Shown here: one piece after another, positions 1-11,613 of the stretch
How positions within the stretch are numbered: the first letter of the stretch is position 1
Layout of the letters: each line of letters opens with the position of its first letter
Assembly (NCBI GenBank): GCA_032358165.1
Contig: JAALGY010000017.1
Coordinates: forward strand, 868,001-932,000
From: Diplosphaera chodatii
Taxonomy: Eukaryota; Chlorophyta; Trebouxiophyceae; Prasiolales; Stichococcaceae
Length of the DNA: 64,000 nt
Direction of reading: 5' to 3'
The notes under the pieces: model-generated
Databases searched by the model: none
What the model saw: only the letters and a program-made list of their open reading frames with translations
Told to the model about the DNA's origin: nothing
Translations under genes and position numbers: made by a program

Positions 1-279
1 ACGATGAGATGCGCGAGATGTTTACAACAAGTTTGAACAATGCTTTCAATGTGCTGTTTGTCCTCTCATTGCAGAAACATCCTCTCGCAATCCTCCTCTG
101 CTGCACAGATCAAATATCATCAAGGTACAAGCTCCTAGGCTACACGAGCCGCGATGGTGATCCCCCGCTGCCCAATGCTCCCCAACTCACTGGCCCAGCT
201 GCATATGTAACAGGATATACCGTCAGCACATCGTCAGACATTGCAAGAGGATGGGGAGTCGGCTTCCACACTCTTTCAG

Positions 280-1511
280 CTATGCACCGGAAACCTGTGC
301 AGAAGCCAGGTGCTGTATAAATGGCATGGATACGCACAGTCGGCGGCTGCATGGGGCACTCGGCGCAGCAAAGCACATTTTCAGCCCCGGCGGGTGCACC
401 TGGCTGGTGGAGAGGACCAGGTTGATGCCGACGCCCAGCAGGATCGTCACCAGACCAGCCCTGCACGTGTGCACAGTGAAGAGCTTATGCAAACCCCCAT
501 CACGCCCGCATGAACACTTAAAACACTTGCACATTTTAGGAGCCGGGCAAAAGCAGCTCATGCTGAACATCGTCAGATACTACCAGACCTTTTTCAGAAG
601 CGGCATTGACCAGGGAACGCACCAGGCGATGAGGCCCTTGGCGCCAGGCTTGTATGAGTTGCCCGACTCGGTCCACAGGTCTGGCGTGTAGATTGGGGAG
701 TAGCCGTCCACATTTGCGCCGTACTTCTTTGCGAAGCGGTACACGCCGAAGCCCTGCATGTTGAGGAAGGCGTCAGCTCCTTGATAGTGGCCTGGAAACA
801 ACAGCCAGGTTGCAGAAGCACACCATTGGAGCACATAACGGTGCGCCATGCCTGCAGAGGCGGCACTGCACCAATGGCACCAGCCGACTTGGGCTTCATG
901 CCTTCCGGTGTGAGGGAGTGATTCTGGATATCGCACCTTGCCGGACCGGCCCTGCGAATCCTTCCAGCCCTTCTTGCTCATGGACTCGCTGACACCCATC
1001 AGGTTCTGCTTCACAACCTTGTTCTTGATGCTGTTCAGGCCCTGCTTGTTGATGTCGACGGGCTTGGCCTTGTTGGCCGACACCGTCCTGTCGATGGTCT
1101 GCCGGCGGCTGCAGGCGAGGTGGCGAGGGTCAGTACCATCATAGATTCGGAGTGCACCACGCTGTCAGCAGGTGGGCCCGGCCCGCCACTTGCTCGCGAG
1201 GCGCGCTTTCCCATAAAAGCCCACACCAACAGTGGTGTCTGTAATGGAGAATGCTGTGCAACCCGCCACAACCGGCCGTGCAGCCACCAAACCCTTGCAG
1301 GGCAACTGCCCACACCACCGGCTGAGCCACATGAAAAGCACCGCCGGCTGAGCCATCCCAGTCACGTCAGCTACATCCGGTCCCACGCCAAAAAGCAGGC
1401 GCCTTTAGGCATTGCGCTGTGCAGCCAGAGCTCCTGATGCCAGGCTGCTGCTCACCTGCTGGCCTTCAGGCTGAGGCCGGTGCCAGCAAAGCTACTGGTG
1501 AGGGCTGCCAT
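280..1511 (-). CDS. psbR: Photosystem II 10 kDa protein PsbR, nuclear-encoded
   Basis: PsbR is a thylakoid protein that stabilises the oxygen-evolving complex of photosystem II. Exons read by phase: 1511-1456, 1108-937, 753-623, 460-400 and 294-280, giving about 144 residues. Exon 1 is a short transit-like start, MAALTSSFAGTGLSLKAS. Exon 3 holds the family signature GFGVYRFAKKYGANVDGYSP followed by IYTPDLW. Exon 4 gives the single C-terminal membrane span (AGLVTILLGVGINLVL). Length and motif order match PsbR. The last junction is uncertain: exon 4 can be read straight through to the same stop, adding 35 residues, because the last intron is 105 nt and stop-free. The C-terminus (LVLSTSQ) differs from the land-plant YNTSALA ending. 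It is divergent from the mTERF-like gene. Identification is firm; only the tail is in doubt. Confidence 0.9.
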
Positions 1512-2226
1512 GGCTGCTGCTGATGTGCTACTGCTGTGTTTGCTGGTAAGCGGGTGTCTAGGCGCGGGATGGCGTGGCTTGTGTGACGCAGCCCATCTGA
1601 TTCTGGATTAGGCGCTGCGTGGCGGGAATAACATTGCACCAGAGCCAGGTCCCATGATTGACGACCAAGTGGCGACAGCATAACAAGGACTGGCTGGCGA
1701 ATCGCCAAGGGGAATAGATAGTTCTATTCCCCTTGGATCGCCAGTGGCGATTCCAGTCTCCCCCTGGCTCCCTCGCCTGCACTCGTGTACCAAGCTACCA
1801 ACGCATGTCGTCACCTGCGTTCCTGCATCATACGTCTCCTTCAGCAATAACAGTATGATGTCATTTTCGTAAATAGTGTGTTCAGGGGACACAGACGGTC
1901 GGCTGTTGAGGTGCAACTTTCAAAACTGCTGCAGCTGGCGCCAGGCTGCGATGCGTGCGCTGGCGGCACCTCTGTTGTTGAGGTGAGGACCCCGCCTGTC
2001 AGCATTGATTGTGCGAGCTGCCAGCCTATATCCCCTGCGTCATCACCTGTATTCTTTTCATGGTGCAGGGCTGCGACGGCGTGGCAGCAGCCTGTTGCCG
2101 GGGCTGCCGCCCTTGTTCAAGAGACACTGCCGACCGGCAGCGTGCTGTTTGCATCAGGGCGTCTCAGCTTGTGCGTTTAGTATCGAGACCAGTGAATGCT
2201 ATGCCATCGTTATCAAGATTTGCCAC
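1512..2226. promoter_or_regulatory. Divergent intergenic region, psbR / mTERF-like
   Basis: About 0.7 kb between two divergent starts, so it should hold both promoters and 5' UTRs. I see no coding exon. It contains the perfect inverted repeat at 1705-1736, listed separately. Confidence 0.4.
1705..1736. repeat. Perfect 14-bp inverted repeat with 4-bp loop
   Basis: CCAAGGGGAATAGA (1705-1718) and its exact reverse complement (1723-1736) are separated by TAGT. Flanking bases extend the symmetry loosely (GGCGAATCGCC on the left, GGATCGCC and GGCGATTCC on the right). It could be a hairpin in psbR 5' leader RNA, a palindromic binding site, or the remnant of a small foldback element. Confidence 0.75.
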
Positions 2227-5200
2227 ATGCGCTTTGCGAGATGTGCACCATCCATGCAGCCGTTGCGGATGGTAATGCCATCTGCACTGACCCCGTGCAG
2301 GTGGCACAGCTTCAGCAGCCAGCATGGGGTCGTCGCCCTCGGCAGCACAGGACCGTCAGCAGTCGCATCTTCTGGCATCAGCATGCTAGACACATTGCGA
2401 GGGCCAATGCCGGCACAGCGGATGTTCAGCACCACAGCGCGCCAGGGAGCAGCCACTGCTGCCCTCACGGAGCGAGTACAGTACGCTCTGCAGGAGCCCG
2501 ATGATCGGGAGCCCCGAAGGTTCCGATCAATATCGGGGTCATCAGCATCAGCATCAGCATCAGCACGAGCACCAGCAGCAGCGGCAGCACCAGCATTGCC
2601 TCCCAGAGCTGGCGTGCAGCCCGGGCGCCGACGTGCCAACTGGCGGCTGGACCACAGCATCGGCTGGACACCCAAACTGGCAGCAGACGCGCAGCAGTTC
2701 TGGCGTGAGCAGGGTGTCACACGGGCGATACAGCTGAAGCGACTGGCCAGGTGTTTACTATACTGCATCATCTGTGAAGCTATCACTCCAGGACCAATCG
2801 ACACCAGCCATGTGGACGAGGGTGCCTGCTCGCAAGCCCATGGCTCGTCATGGTGTTTGGACCAGTCCGCACAGTTCAAGCAGGGTCATGGACCCTGCAG
2901 GCGACTTGCACGCGCTGCTGCCACGCCCGCCACCCAGCAGCTGCAGGCACCCGTGCTGCAGGTGGACGGAGATGTCGCCCCTGTTTCGCAACCTGCCGCA
3001 GCTCGCGCAGCGCATGGCGGCCTGGCGGGAGGCGGCCAACCGGCTGGGCCGTCCGGAAGAGGAGGCGCTGCGGCTGGTGCTCTCAGAGCGCACCATCATC
3101 GAAAAGGTGGGTTTCGAGCGAGCAGCTCTCAACTTCCAGCTCTCAGAGCGCACCATCATAGAGAAGGTGGGGTTTGAACGAGCAGCTCTCAACTTCCAGC
3201 TCCGATGCTCCACACTGCTGCAAATGCGGCCTGCAGCAGGGTACCCAAGTGAGAATGCAACTCAGGGCAGTATGCTTTTCAGACGGTCAGCAATAATGAA
3301 GTGAGAAGTTCCTAACAGTCACTAACTGGGGTGTGCCGCAGGGGGCGGACCCAAACCGCATCATCGGCAACATGCTGGCCATTCAGCAGGCCTTTGCAGC
3401 GCATGGCCTGAGCTCCCATGGCCTCCTGCGGTCACGCGTGCTGCAGAACAAGTGCGTCGTGCATACAGCATTATCAGCAGGAGGGGCTGGCAAGCCTCAG
3501 CATATGCACGCAGAACGAGCACATCTGTCTTCTGGTGTGTGATGAAGCCTTGGGTGTGCATACAGGACGGATACAATCGTGGAGCGCATCCCCATGTTCG
3601 TCGAGTCGATGAAGTCATGGCCAGTCAAGGTACGGTTTCGTGACCCTCTCCCGTGTTGTGAGCGGCCGAGCTGGCGTCTGCGGTTCTGCGTCAGCAGCCA
3701 ATCAAGATGCCGCTAGTCACCTTTTCTACACAGCAACTCACTGCGGCGCCCGATGCAGCGTCCGCCGCCAAATGTCCTACACTCTGCAATGTATACTCCT
3801 CTTCGATGACCTCCTTCAACGCCCATGCAGGTCGATTATGCAGCCATGCTGGAGCGCAACCCGGGCCTGCTGGCGTCGCACTCCACCAACTTTGCGGTGT
3901 ACACCGAGCGCGTTGAGGCGCTCGCCCGGTGGGCGCCACCCACCCTGGACCTCAGTCAGGTGCCGGACATGTATGAATACGGGGTCTTTAACCCTCGTGC
4001 ATAATGCAGGGTGCCGCAGGGTGTCCCATGCTGCTCACTTCCGAGCTCCACAACCTAGCGCAGCGATGGCAACGGTATGCCATGCGTGCTGACATTCATA
4101 TCGCCTGCTGCCACGCACAGTTTCTGGTGCGGGCGCCGACGCTGCTGAACCTGTTGCCGGCGCTCGTGCAGCAGCGGTATGCTGCGCTGCAGGTCAGTCA
4201 CCTGCTGGCCCAGCTCTCCTGTATTTCCGGCTCTCAGCACATGTGTGGGGAGTACATCACTATGCTTCTGACATTGCGTACGCTGTGTCAGGACAGTGTC
4301 TCACGAGGAGGCAGCTCAGCCTGTATCAAGGCGGCAATGCTGTTTTCTCATCGGCAATGGCCATGTGCCGGGCAAAGCATGTGCCCTTTGTCCCAATGCT
4401 TGGCAGCATCACTGTATATGAACCCATTCAGATGTGTCTGTGACATGTGTGCCCTGTGCCATCACAGGAGCTGCTGCAGCTGGACGACGAGCAGATGGTG
4501 CAGTTCATCATCTTTTCCCCCGGCTTGCTGTCACGGCGGCCAGCTACCAACGCATGGAAGGCGAGCCAATGCCAAAGTCACACCCTGCGCCTGCCATGTA
4601 GATTGATACGATCTGCTGTCCCGCGCTTTCATGTTCCAATGTCAGTGGCCTGACCGAATGTCATGCTGTGTGCATTGCCAGTGGTTCCAAGGTTAAGCGT
4701 TCTGACAGGTAACCAGTCCGCGACTTGCTGAAATGGACACTCGTACCTGTGCCGGCGCAGATTGCATACCACAGGGCGTACGCTGAGCACAGGGCGGCAG
4801 CCGGCTGCGGCGATGAGCTGGACGCGCTGTACACGCCACAGCAGTTTCCGTCCAGACTTTGCAACCTCCTGTTGCAGGCACGCTCTTTTCCGTGCCTTCC
4901 CTTCCCTGCTCTGCTGCATGCCTGCTGCAAGCCTTGACAACGTTGCTCAAGACGAGTGGCTGTGCAAGTGGTGACTCTACATCAAATTGAAGATGATAGA
5001 GATGATAGTGGCTTCGTGACAAGCACAGAAGCGGAATCGAAGATTTATACCGGTGCTGTCAATATGTACGCAGAGTGCCGACCGTGTGCAGCGGCTGCGA
5101 TATCTCGTGGAGCGACATGCAGGCGAGGCCGATATGCTGGCTCGGACGGGCTACAGCTGGGTGCGGCTGTCGCCAGGCGCCTGGCGGAAACTGTGCCCAG

Positions 5201-5316
5201 ACTTTCCAGAGTGGCTGCAGCTGCAGCCGCTCGACCCAGCTGACACCAGAGCTGAGGACGCAGCAATGGCCTCAGGGTCGTCGTCCAGTGAAGACGACGC
5301 TGATGGATTATCGTGA
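2227..5316 (+). CDS. mTERF-repeat protein, probably mitochondrial
   Basis: mTERF proteins are helical-repeat nucleic-acid-binding factors acting in organelle transcription and RNA metabolism. Exons by phase: 2227-2750, 2962-3166, 3342-3451, 3566-3629, 3831-3959, 4121-4192, 4468-4576, 4717-4877, 5074-5316 (about 538 residues). The start gives an Arg-rich, acid-poor presequence (MRFARCAPSMQPLRM), then a Ser-Ala/His-Gln simple repeat. The middle has the recurring mTERF pattern with Pro-x-Leu-Leu: ERNPGLLASHS, VRAPTLLNLLPALV, IFSPGLLSRRP. The tail is Ser/Asp rich (SSSSEDDADGLS). Exon 2 ends inside a 60-bp tandem duplication, so two donors are possible. The intron at 4878-5073 only fits as GC-AG. 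The end of exon 7 is the weakest junction. Family call is by motif pattern; the exact target is unknown. Confidence 0.7.
3080..3199 (+). repeat. 60-bp tandem duplication inside mTERF-like exon
   Basis: Two adjacent 60-bp copies (3080-3139 and 3140-3199) each encode LSERTIIEKVGFERAALNFQ. They differ at five sites, all third codon positions (ATC/ATA, GAA/GAG, GGT/GGG, TTC/TTT, GAG/GAA). Each copy also carries a possible splice donor, AAG|GTGGG. Confidence 0.9.
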
Positions 5317-5794
5317 CTTCGCTTTCATAGTCTTCGGCGGTCTGCTTGCTGGGATGTAGCTCTAGATTATGACGAAGCTGTTGTGGTTTCAATCAGCCCG
5401 CAAGCTAGAGTACGGCAGCAGGCAAAACAACGGATGTTGGTGGTTTGGGGGATAACATAAACGGAAGTGACTGATTGCAGCAATAATATGATTTCTACAG
5501 CCGCAGGACCACAGATGAGTGCAGTATCTTAGGGTATGGCCGTTCTTGCTCATACGACAGGGTCATCACTGTGTTTGCTGATACCGTACAAGTGCAGGCC
5601 TGACCATGGTCGCAGGGTCAACACGCTGTCCAGATGCTGCCGCCCATGTACTTCACGGCACCACCACAAGGCTGGCAACAGTACATCAGCCCTGGAGGAC
5701 CCGGCTGGCATAGTCACGCCCCACCAGGAGGTCGTCTGGCTGGCCCTGCCGCTGCTTCTCAGGCTGCAGTTGCCCTGTGCACATGAAGGGAAGC
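5317..5794. other. Convergent gap, mTERF-like / CGL160
   Basis: About 480 bp between two converging stop codons, expected to hold both 3' UTRs and terminators. No open frame here has coding character and no RNA gene was recognised. Confidence 0.4.
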
Positions 5795-8589
5795 TCACAT
5801 GAGTGTGGGGAGTGGCATGCATTCGAAGATAGTCAGTGTGGCACCGCAGCACATATACAGCCGACAGAGCATCGGACCTTCGGGATTGGGTGCTTTCGCC
5901 TGAGCGGCGGCTTCCGCTGCTTGCTGCGCCGCCTGGCTGCTGCTGCTGCCGGACAGGTCTGCAAACAGGTCCAGCGCACCTGCACCGACGGCATGCCAGC
6001 CATCAGCACATGCCTAGACTCTCAGGCGTACAGCACTGCTGTAATATCAACTTGGAGCATCCCGAGCAAGCGTTGATCTCAGCATGTTGCAAGGGATGGG
6101 TATCAGCCATACCGCGAGCAATGACGGCGCCCTTGTAAGTCAGGAAGCCCAGCAGCATGGGCATCAGCTGCAGGTGCACGCCCACGTTGTCTGCCGCAAG
6201 CGTGTTCCACCTGCGTGACAAAGCCAAATGGTCAGCCGATGCAGAGCTGCAGCAGCCAATGCGGTATTCTGAACAGTAGTTCACAGTGTGCCCTCAACAC
6301 CCTCGTCTGGTGCTTCCAGGGCTTGACCCGCGTGACCAACAAATTGATAGGCCGCCAGCATGTGAGGCGAAGCTGGATGCTGCCGCACGTGGCACCTGTT
6401 GTAGGTCATCGCCATGATGAGGGGGATCAGCAGCCGCGGCGGCTGGAAGCCCGTGCCGAGCTCTGCCGCGCTGCCCACCTGCAGCATCAACATGGCACCG
6501 ATCCATTTGAGATGGTGAACATCGGCTGCCGGCAAGCTGCTGCTCCGCACTCGGCAGCTGGTGGCACTTCCACAGTGTGGGTGCCTTCGCATGTGCACCA
6601 TGGAACCGAGTGCAGATCGGTGCATGAATGCTGACAGGGAAGGTGGTTTCGGTCAGTGTCACGGCTGGACGCACCTCAGGGACCAGGTCGCTGTCGATGC
6701 CGCCCAGCCCGTCGATGGACTTGTTCAGCAAATGCAAATATGCCACGCTGGCGACTGCCCCCACCGCAAAGCTGGCGCCCACATCCTGCCGGCAGACCAG
6801 GTTAAAATGTGACGCCCAGGGCAGGAAAGATGGAGTTGGGAGTGCCAGACGAAGGCACCCAGGAACGACACATGCTAGCCAGGCTCGCGCGATCCCCGAA
6901 TGCCAAAGACAGCAGCACATGACACGCCTCGCCGGGGCTGTTGATCATTTGGCACTCATACCAGCTACGGCAGAAGCAGCATCGGCAGAGTTATGGAAGA
7001 AACAGCATGCTTGCCGACCTTCGAGTACAGGCCGAAGGTGAGGGCTGTGAGGGCGGTGCCCAGCACGGCGGTGGACGCCAGCAGCTGCTGCTTGTAGCGC
7101 GCGTAGGCCGCGCGCTCCGCCAGCACCGACGCCACCAGCGCCGCCTGCTCCTCCGCTGATGCGGGCTTCGCGGTCGCCTACAGGGATCAGGGTTGTGTGA
7201 CGAGGTGCTCGGCTGATCGGGGACATGTATGCAAAGCCCTCCGGCCAGCGCGGCACACGGTCATACTGAGCTGTGCGAAGTGCTGCCACGGTTTGAGGCC
7301 TAATGCATTTGCGATGCCTTGCGGAGATCATCCAGATGAGAAACACGGTGCCTCTGCAGCATGCACGAATGCGTACCCGCCGGGTGAACGACTTGTTGGT
7401 GCGCTCCCAGCGCGTGGCCTCCGCCCGGCGCGGCGGCATGCGAGGGTAGGCGCCCTGCGACGGCCGCCTTGCGGCCGCCGCCGCCGCCGCTTCCTGCTGC
7501 TCCTTCCGCCCCTGCCACGGCGCCTGCTGCGCGCCCGCCGCCGGGTCGGCTGCCTGCGCCTCGGCGCGCTGCCGCGGCTGCAGCTGCTGGCTGAGGTCGA
7601 CGTCCAGGCTGCATGCACAAGTCGCGCAGTCCTGTCACCTGCAGTCACACGTCAGGTGCAGCGCGTACAGCAAGCCACACGCGCACACAAGCCACCAACA
7701 AGCCAGTGCATTGCTCTGAACGCTGCCGCCGAAAACAGCACCTGTTCAGGTCGAGGACCCGGCTGAAGCTGAGGTGGCCGGCGGCCTGCTGCGGCTCCTG
7801 CCCCTCCGCCTCCAGCCGCTGCCTTTCAACGTCCTCCTCCAGCGCCAGCTGCAAGTGATTGGCACTCCCATCAGGTCCGAAGGGCGCACCACGCTGACGT
7901 CAGTGCGCCGCAGATGGCGTGGTCGGCTGTGGCAAGTGTGCGTCCATGGTTGCAGCATGCGTGCCTCCTCGACTGTTTAGTGGTGGCAGCTAGGCGATGC
8001 CAGTGACAGCAGCAGCTCGGCAGTGCCAGTGGCGGCGGCACGCCCTGCACCTGGTCCTGCCAGTTGGTGTTCCACAGGAACTCGGGGCTGTACCGCCCGC
8101 CGCGCTTGTAGATGCTGCCCCGGTCCACGCCGCCCAGCGGCGAGTAGACCACCGCTGCAGTTCGTGAAACATCTATTTGACCTCCAATCAACCTTCTCAC
8201 CCAGGGCCTCAACAGCCTAGCGACTGGGCTTGCGCCGCACTGGAGTGCGTGCTGCGTATGTGCTGGATGACCATTCGCATAGCAACGTCTGGCTGTGTTA
8301 TCTTGCACTTGTGACACACGGCATCGCAATGACAAGTGCGGTAGCCGTCAGCCTGCAAACTTACGGTACTTCACATGCAGCAAACGTATTTGTAGGTACC
8401 CTTTGTATCTGCTTGGGCAAAGAAGCCCCTGTCGGGCATCTTGCCGCGCTTCGGCGGCTGCTGCGGCTTCTCATCGTCGCCGCCTGTCGCTGCACACCAG
8501 CAGGACCGTCTCCTGTGCGCGTCTCTGCTGCTTGCACACCGCGCAAAGGCTCTTGCGCTGTGCATGCGTGGCTGCAGCAGGGTGTCCAT
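5795..8589 (-). CDS. CGL160: CGL160-like thylakoid ATP-synthase assembly factor
   Basis: CGL160 is a green-lineage thylakoid membrane protein with an AtpI/UncI-like C-terminal domain that promotes assembly of the chloroplast ATP-synthase c-ring. Nine exons fit in phase: 8589-8400, 8154-8051, 7848-7742, 7608-7377, 7177-7019, 6785-6675, 6478-6396, 6210-6113, 5979-5795 (422 residues). The start has an Arg/Ser/Ala-rich transit peptide (MDTLLQPRMHSARAFARC). A soluble region carries YSPEFLWNTNWQDQ. The membrane domain reads YARYKQQLLASTAVLGTAL, VGAVASVAYLHLLNKSIDGL, PPRLLIPLIMAMTYNRW and LQLMPMLLGFLTYKGAV; the last two match the Arabidopsis protein closely as I remember it. The tail after the last span is Gln/Ala rich and may be shorter if another intron exists. 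It is divergent from SPEF1. Confidence 0.85.
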
Positions 8590-9105
8590 GGCGACAGGCT
8601 GCGCACACACACTGGCGTCTCAGCCTAGGGAACAGACTCAAGATGAGATACAATCGCACAAGCAGGGTAGATTATAAACGCACGGGTGCATCTAACGCAT
8701 CCATCTTCGTTGGGCACAGCAACGAGGTAACTTTAGCAGTACATTGTCCACACGGTCGCACGAATCGGAGACCGCCAGCTAGACTTTGGATCGATTGACC
8801 AGCCTGGACCAGCTTTTGCACACACCGGTACGCAGTGCAGCGCAGTGTTGCAGCACACCACGGAGTATATCACCATTGACGCATCTCTGAGGCACGGCCC
8901 TTCATGTTAAATCGCCTACCACCCATTCGCCTGCTGACCTTGCATCCGCAAGTTGCCTTGCCTCGCAGCCACTCGTGAGTCCTGCACTGCAGCTCCGCCT
9001 GACGCATCAGTAGGACACAAGGCAGTGACATCAGTGACATCTTGGGCGGTGTAGCGCTGTTCGGGTTGTGGTCTCTTCACAGACCAGTTCTTTGCTGCCA
9101 AGCAC
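8590..9105. promoter_or_regulatory. Divergent promoter region, CGL160 / SPEF1
   Basis: About 0.5 kb between divergent ATGs. No coding exon or RNA gene seen; it should contain both promoters and leaders. Confidence 0.4.
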
Positions 9106-11180
9106 ATGGATGTGGACGAGTCACAGCTCCATGAGCTGTATCTGTGGGTGCGTTGTCTACGCACAGACCAGTCTCCCAGCTCATGTGCTGCTATCGTGGC
9201 ATGTCGCCTTGATCTATGACTCCAACAGCACAGGCTGGTGCATGCCTGGCGGATCTGCGCACATGATCAGCTGAACGACTTTGTGATATTGCCTTCGCAA
9301 GTTCCGCATGATTGTCGCATGACTGTCGCTTTTGATGCTCAGGTGGATGAGATCCCGCTGTCGAGGCCCAAGCGCAACATCGCCCGCGACTTCAGCGATG
9401 GGGGTGGGTGCCATGCGGAGATGCATTCCACAACAACTAGCCTGCATTCGGCACCATAACCAACCCGATCGGCATGGATTTCGACTAGGCAATAAGACGC
9501 TCGCGTGCTTTGGCCACCTGCAGTGCTGGTCGCGGAGATCGTCAAGAGCTTCCAGCCGCGCCTGGTAGAGCTGCACAACTACAGGTTGGAGTTCAGCATT
9601 TAACGCATGCGCCACCGCAAGTCAACGACCACCTGTCGCGTGCATCTTCTGAGCCAGACTTGTCATGTCAAAACACACTGCCTGCGTTCGCTGCTGATGC
9701 AGCCCAGCCAATGGCCTTGCGCAAAAGCTGTACAACTGGTCGACGCTCAACCAGAAGGTACTGGTGCTGCGCGCTGCCGCCGTCGGTTTTGCACCCAGAA
9801 CACCTGCAATGTGGCTTTCTGCTGCACTGTAAGCGTTGAGTCTATCATCCACCGTGCCAGATGCTGCTCATCAATCCTGACCTGGTCGCGGAAACCAAGC
9901 CATTCGGCGCCGACACCTGCTCAGGTCTTCCGGCGGCTGGGGTTCGTGCTGCGGCACCCGGAGTGCGAGGCGGTCGCGGCGTGCGCCCCCGGCGCCGTTG
10001 AGCGCGTGCTGCAGCTGCTGCGCATGCGGCTGGCGGAGTACGAGGCGCAGCACCCCGCCAGCAGGTGAGGCGTCGGACGCTGCAGCATGTCACCCGACTA
10101 CCGAGAGCAGCTGCCGCATGCTGGCGATGTGCGCGCAGCTGGCCATACCTGCGATCCCCGAGAGCTGTGTACCATATTGCTGTGCACACCCTGTACCCTG
10201 CGGTTTGCATCTCTGTGCGGCATGCCAAGGCTGCTGCACATGGAGTCTGCTGGGTGCCACCCCCCGCCCTCAGGAAGTGCCAGCGACCTGTGGACGGCAA
10301 CGGCTGGGGCAGCAGAACCGACATGATGCACATTCGACGCAAATGATCACCATTGGAGCAAAGCAGTTTCGGCGCATGCAGCTCGGAGCCCGGCAGCCCG
10401 CGGGCGGCCGGCACGCAGACCGAGGCCGAGGGGCTGCCGGAGGGCGCCGAGGCGGGGGGCGGGGCGGCGGCGGAGATGCCCTGGGGCGAGCAGGCCGCGC
10501 TGCTGCGCATCGAGCAGCAGGCGTGCGCCATCGAGGAGCTGCGAGCCACGAATGAGGTGAGCCGCTGGTCTGGACAACTGGCCGCCAGGGCATGGGCCAC
10601 TGCCGATGTGTGCGTAGTCCCCTGTGTTGGACACTGCTGCCAGTAAGGTCCCTGTGATCCTAGACTGAAGCCCTGGTGGTGGCAGCTGTCTGCGGGCGCT
10701 GCTAGCTCAGCAGCTGGAGACCTGAAGGGGCCAGCTCCACGTGGGGCCGTCGTCATGCAAACGCCGCTCAAAGCCCCGAGGTGTGGACCTGGCGCAGGGG
10801 CTGGAGGAGCGGGTGGCGCAGCTGACGGCGGCGCTGCAGCAGCGCGATGAGCGCATCACCGCGCTGGACAGCCGCCTGCAGGCACGCCCGCCCGCGATGC
10901 TCCAGAATTGGCAGTCTAAGACCTAGGGTCGTGCTCACTGAGACGCGCAAGCTATCCTTGCCACCCAGCAACACCCGCATGCCCGTGTGGAGCGCAATTG
11001 GTTGATGTCGCCTTTGGATCCCCCGGTGTGTAGGATCTGCTGGCGAGGGGCATGAAGAATTGCAACATCATCCGCCCAGCGCGTCCGCTGGCTGAGCGCA
11101 CGCCCAACTCCATGTCGCGCCAGCCCGGCGCCAAGCGGGTTCCAGAGGCCCTGGAGCCCGCACCGCAGCTGGGCTACTGA
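9106..11180 (+). CDS. SPEF1: SPEF1/CLAMP calponin-homology microtubule protein
   Basis: SPEF1 (CLAMP) is a calponin-homology protein that binds and bundles microtubules, best known from the central apparatus of motile cilia. Eight exons agree in phase: 9106-9147, 9343-9403, 9524-9584, 9703-9757, 9925-10064, 10382-10556, 10798-10881, 11034-11180 (254 residues). The CH domain starts at residue 1 and matches almost continuously: LHELYLW, VDEIPLSRPKRNIARDFSDG, VLVAEIVKSFQPRLVELHNY, LAQKLYNWSTLNQKVFRRLG. A Gly/Ala/Glu-rich linker follows, then the coiled coil of the family (GLEERVAQLTAALQQRDERI) and DLLARGMKNCNIIRP near the C-terminus. The intron at 10882-11033 starts with GC; no GT alternative keeps the frame, since the unspliced frame ends soon after. 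Identification is firm. Confidence 0.9.
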
Positions 11181-11613
11181 CTGCGGTCAGCCTTCAACGA
11201 ATGCGTTGGTCGCACATCATAGGTGCATATAATACACTTGAGGGTCTTCCGATGTGTGCAGTTGTGGGGGGCGCTGGGTTGATGTGGACAATTGCTGATG
11301 GCTCGGTGTGAAAGACTGCGACGGTAGAGACACACGGTGTGCTGGTGTGTTGTTGCTAGGCAGAAATGAGTGGCGCACGGCAGGGTGGCAATATAGAACA
11401 GCAGCTACCTGCTCCCCAAACCAGACATGTAACTGGTATCGATATAAGCCGCAGCAAATAAAATTGGCCGTCAATGCAGTGAACTGTCTATGTCTTTCAT
11501 CATGCTGACTGGGACCTGTAGTCATGATGGCATGTATCCAACAAACCTGAGCATCCTCTGCTGCGTCACCGGCACTGTCTGCCAGCAGCTTGGGGGCTTC
11601 TCCCAGCGCTTGC
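11181..11613. other. Convergent gap, SPEF1 / PRMT
   Basis: About 430 bp between converging stops. It contains a TGTAA pentamer at 11428-11432, the usual green-algal polyadenylation signal, on the SPEF1 strand. No coding exon seen. Confidence 0.4.
11428..11432 (+). terminator. Possible TGTAA polyadenylation signal for SPEF1
   Basis: TGTAA is the common polyadenylation signal of chlorophyte genes. This copy lies about 250 bp after the SPEF1 stop. A pentamer occurs often by chance, so support is weak. Confidence 0.25.
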
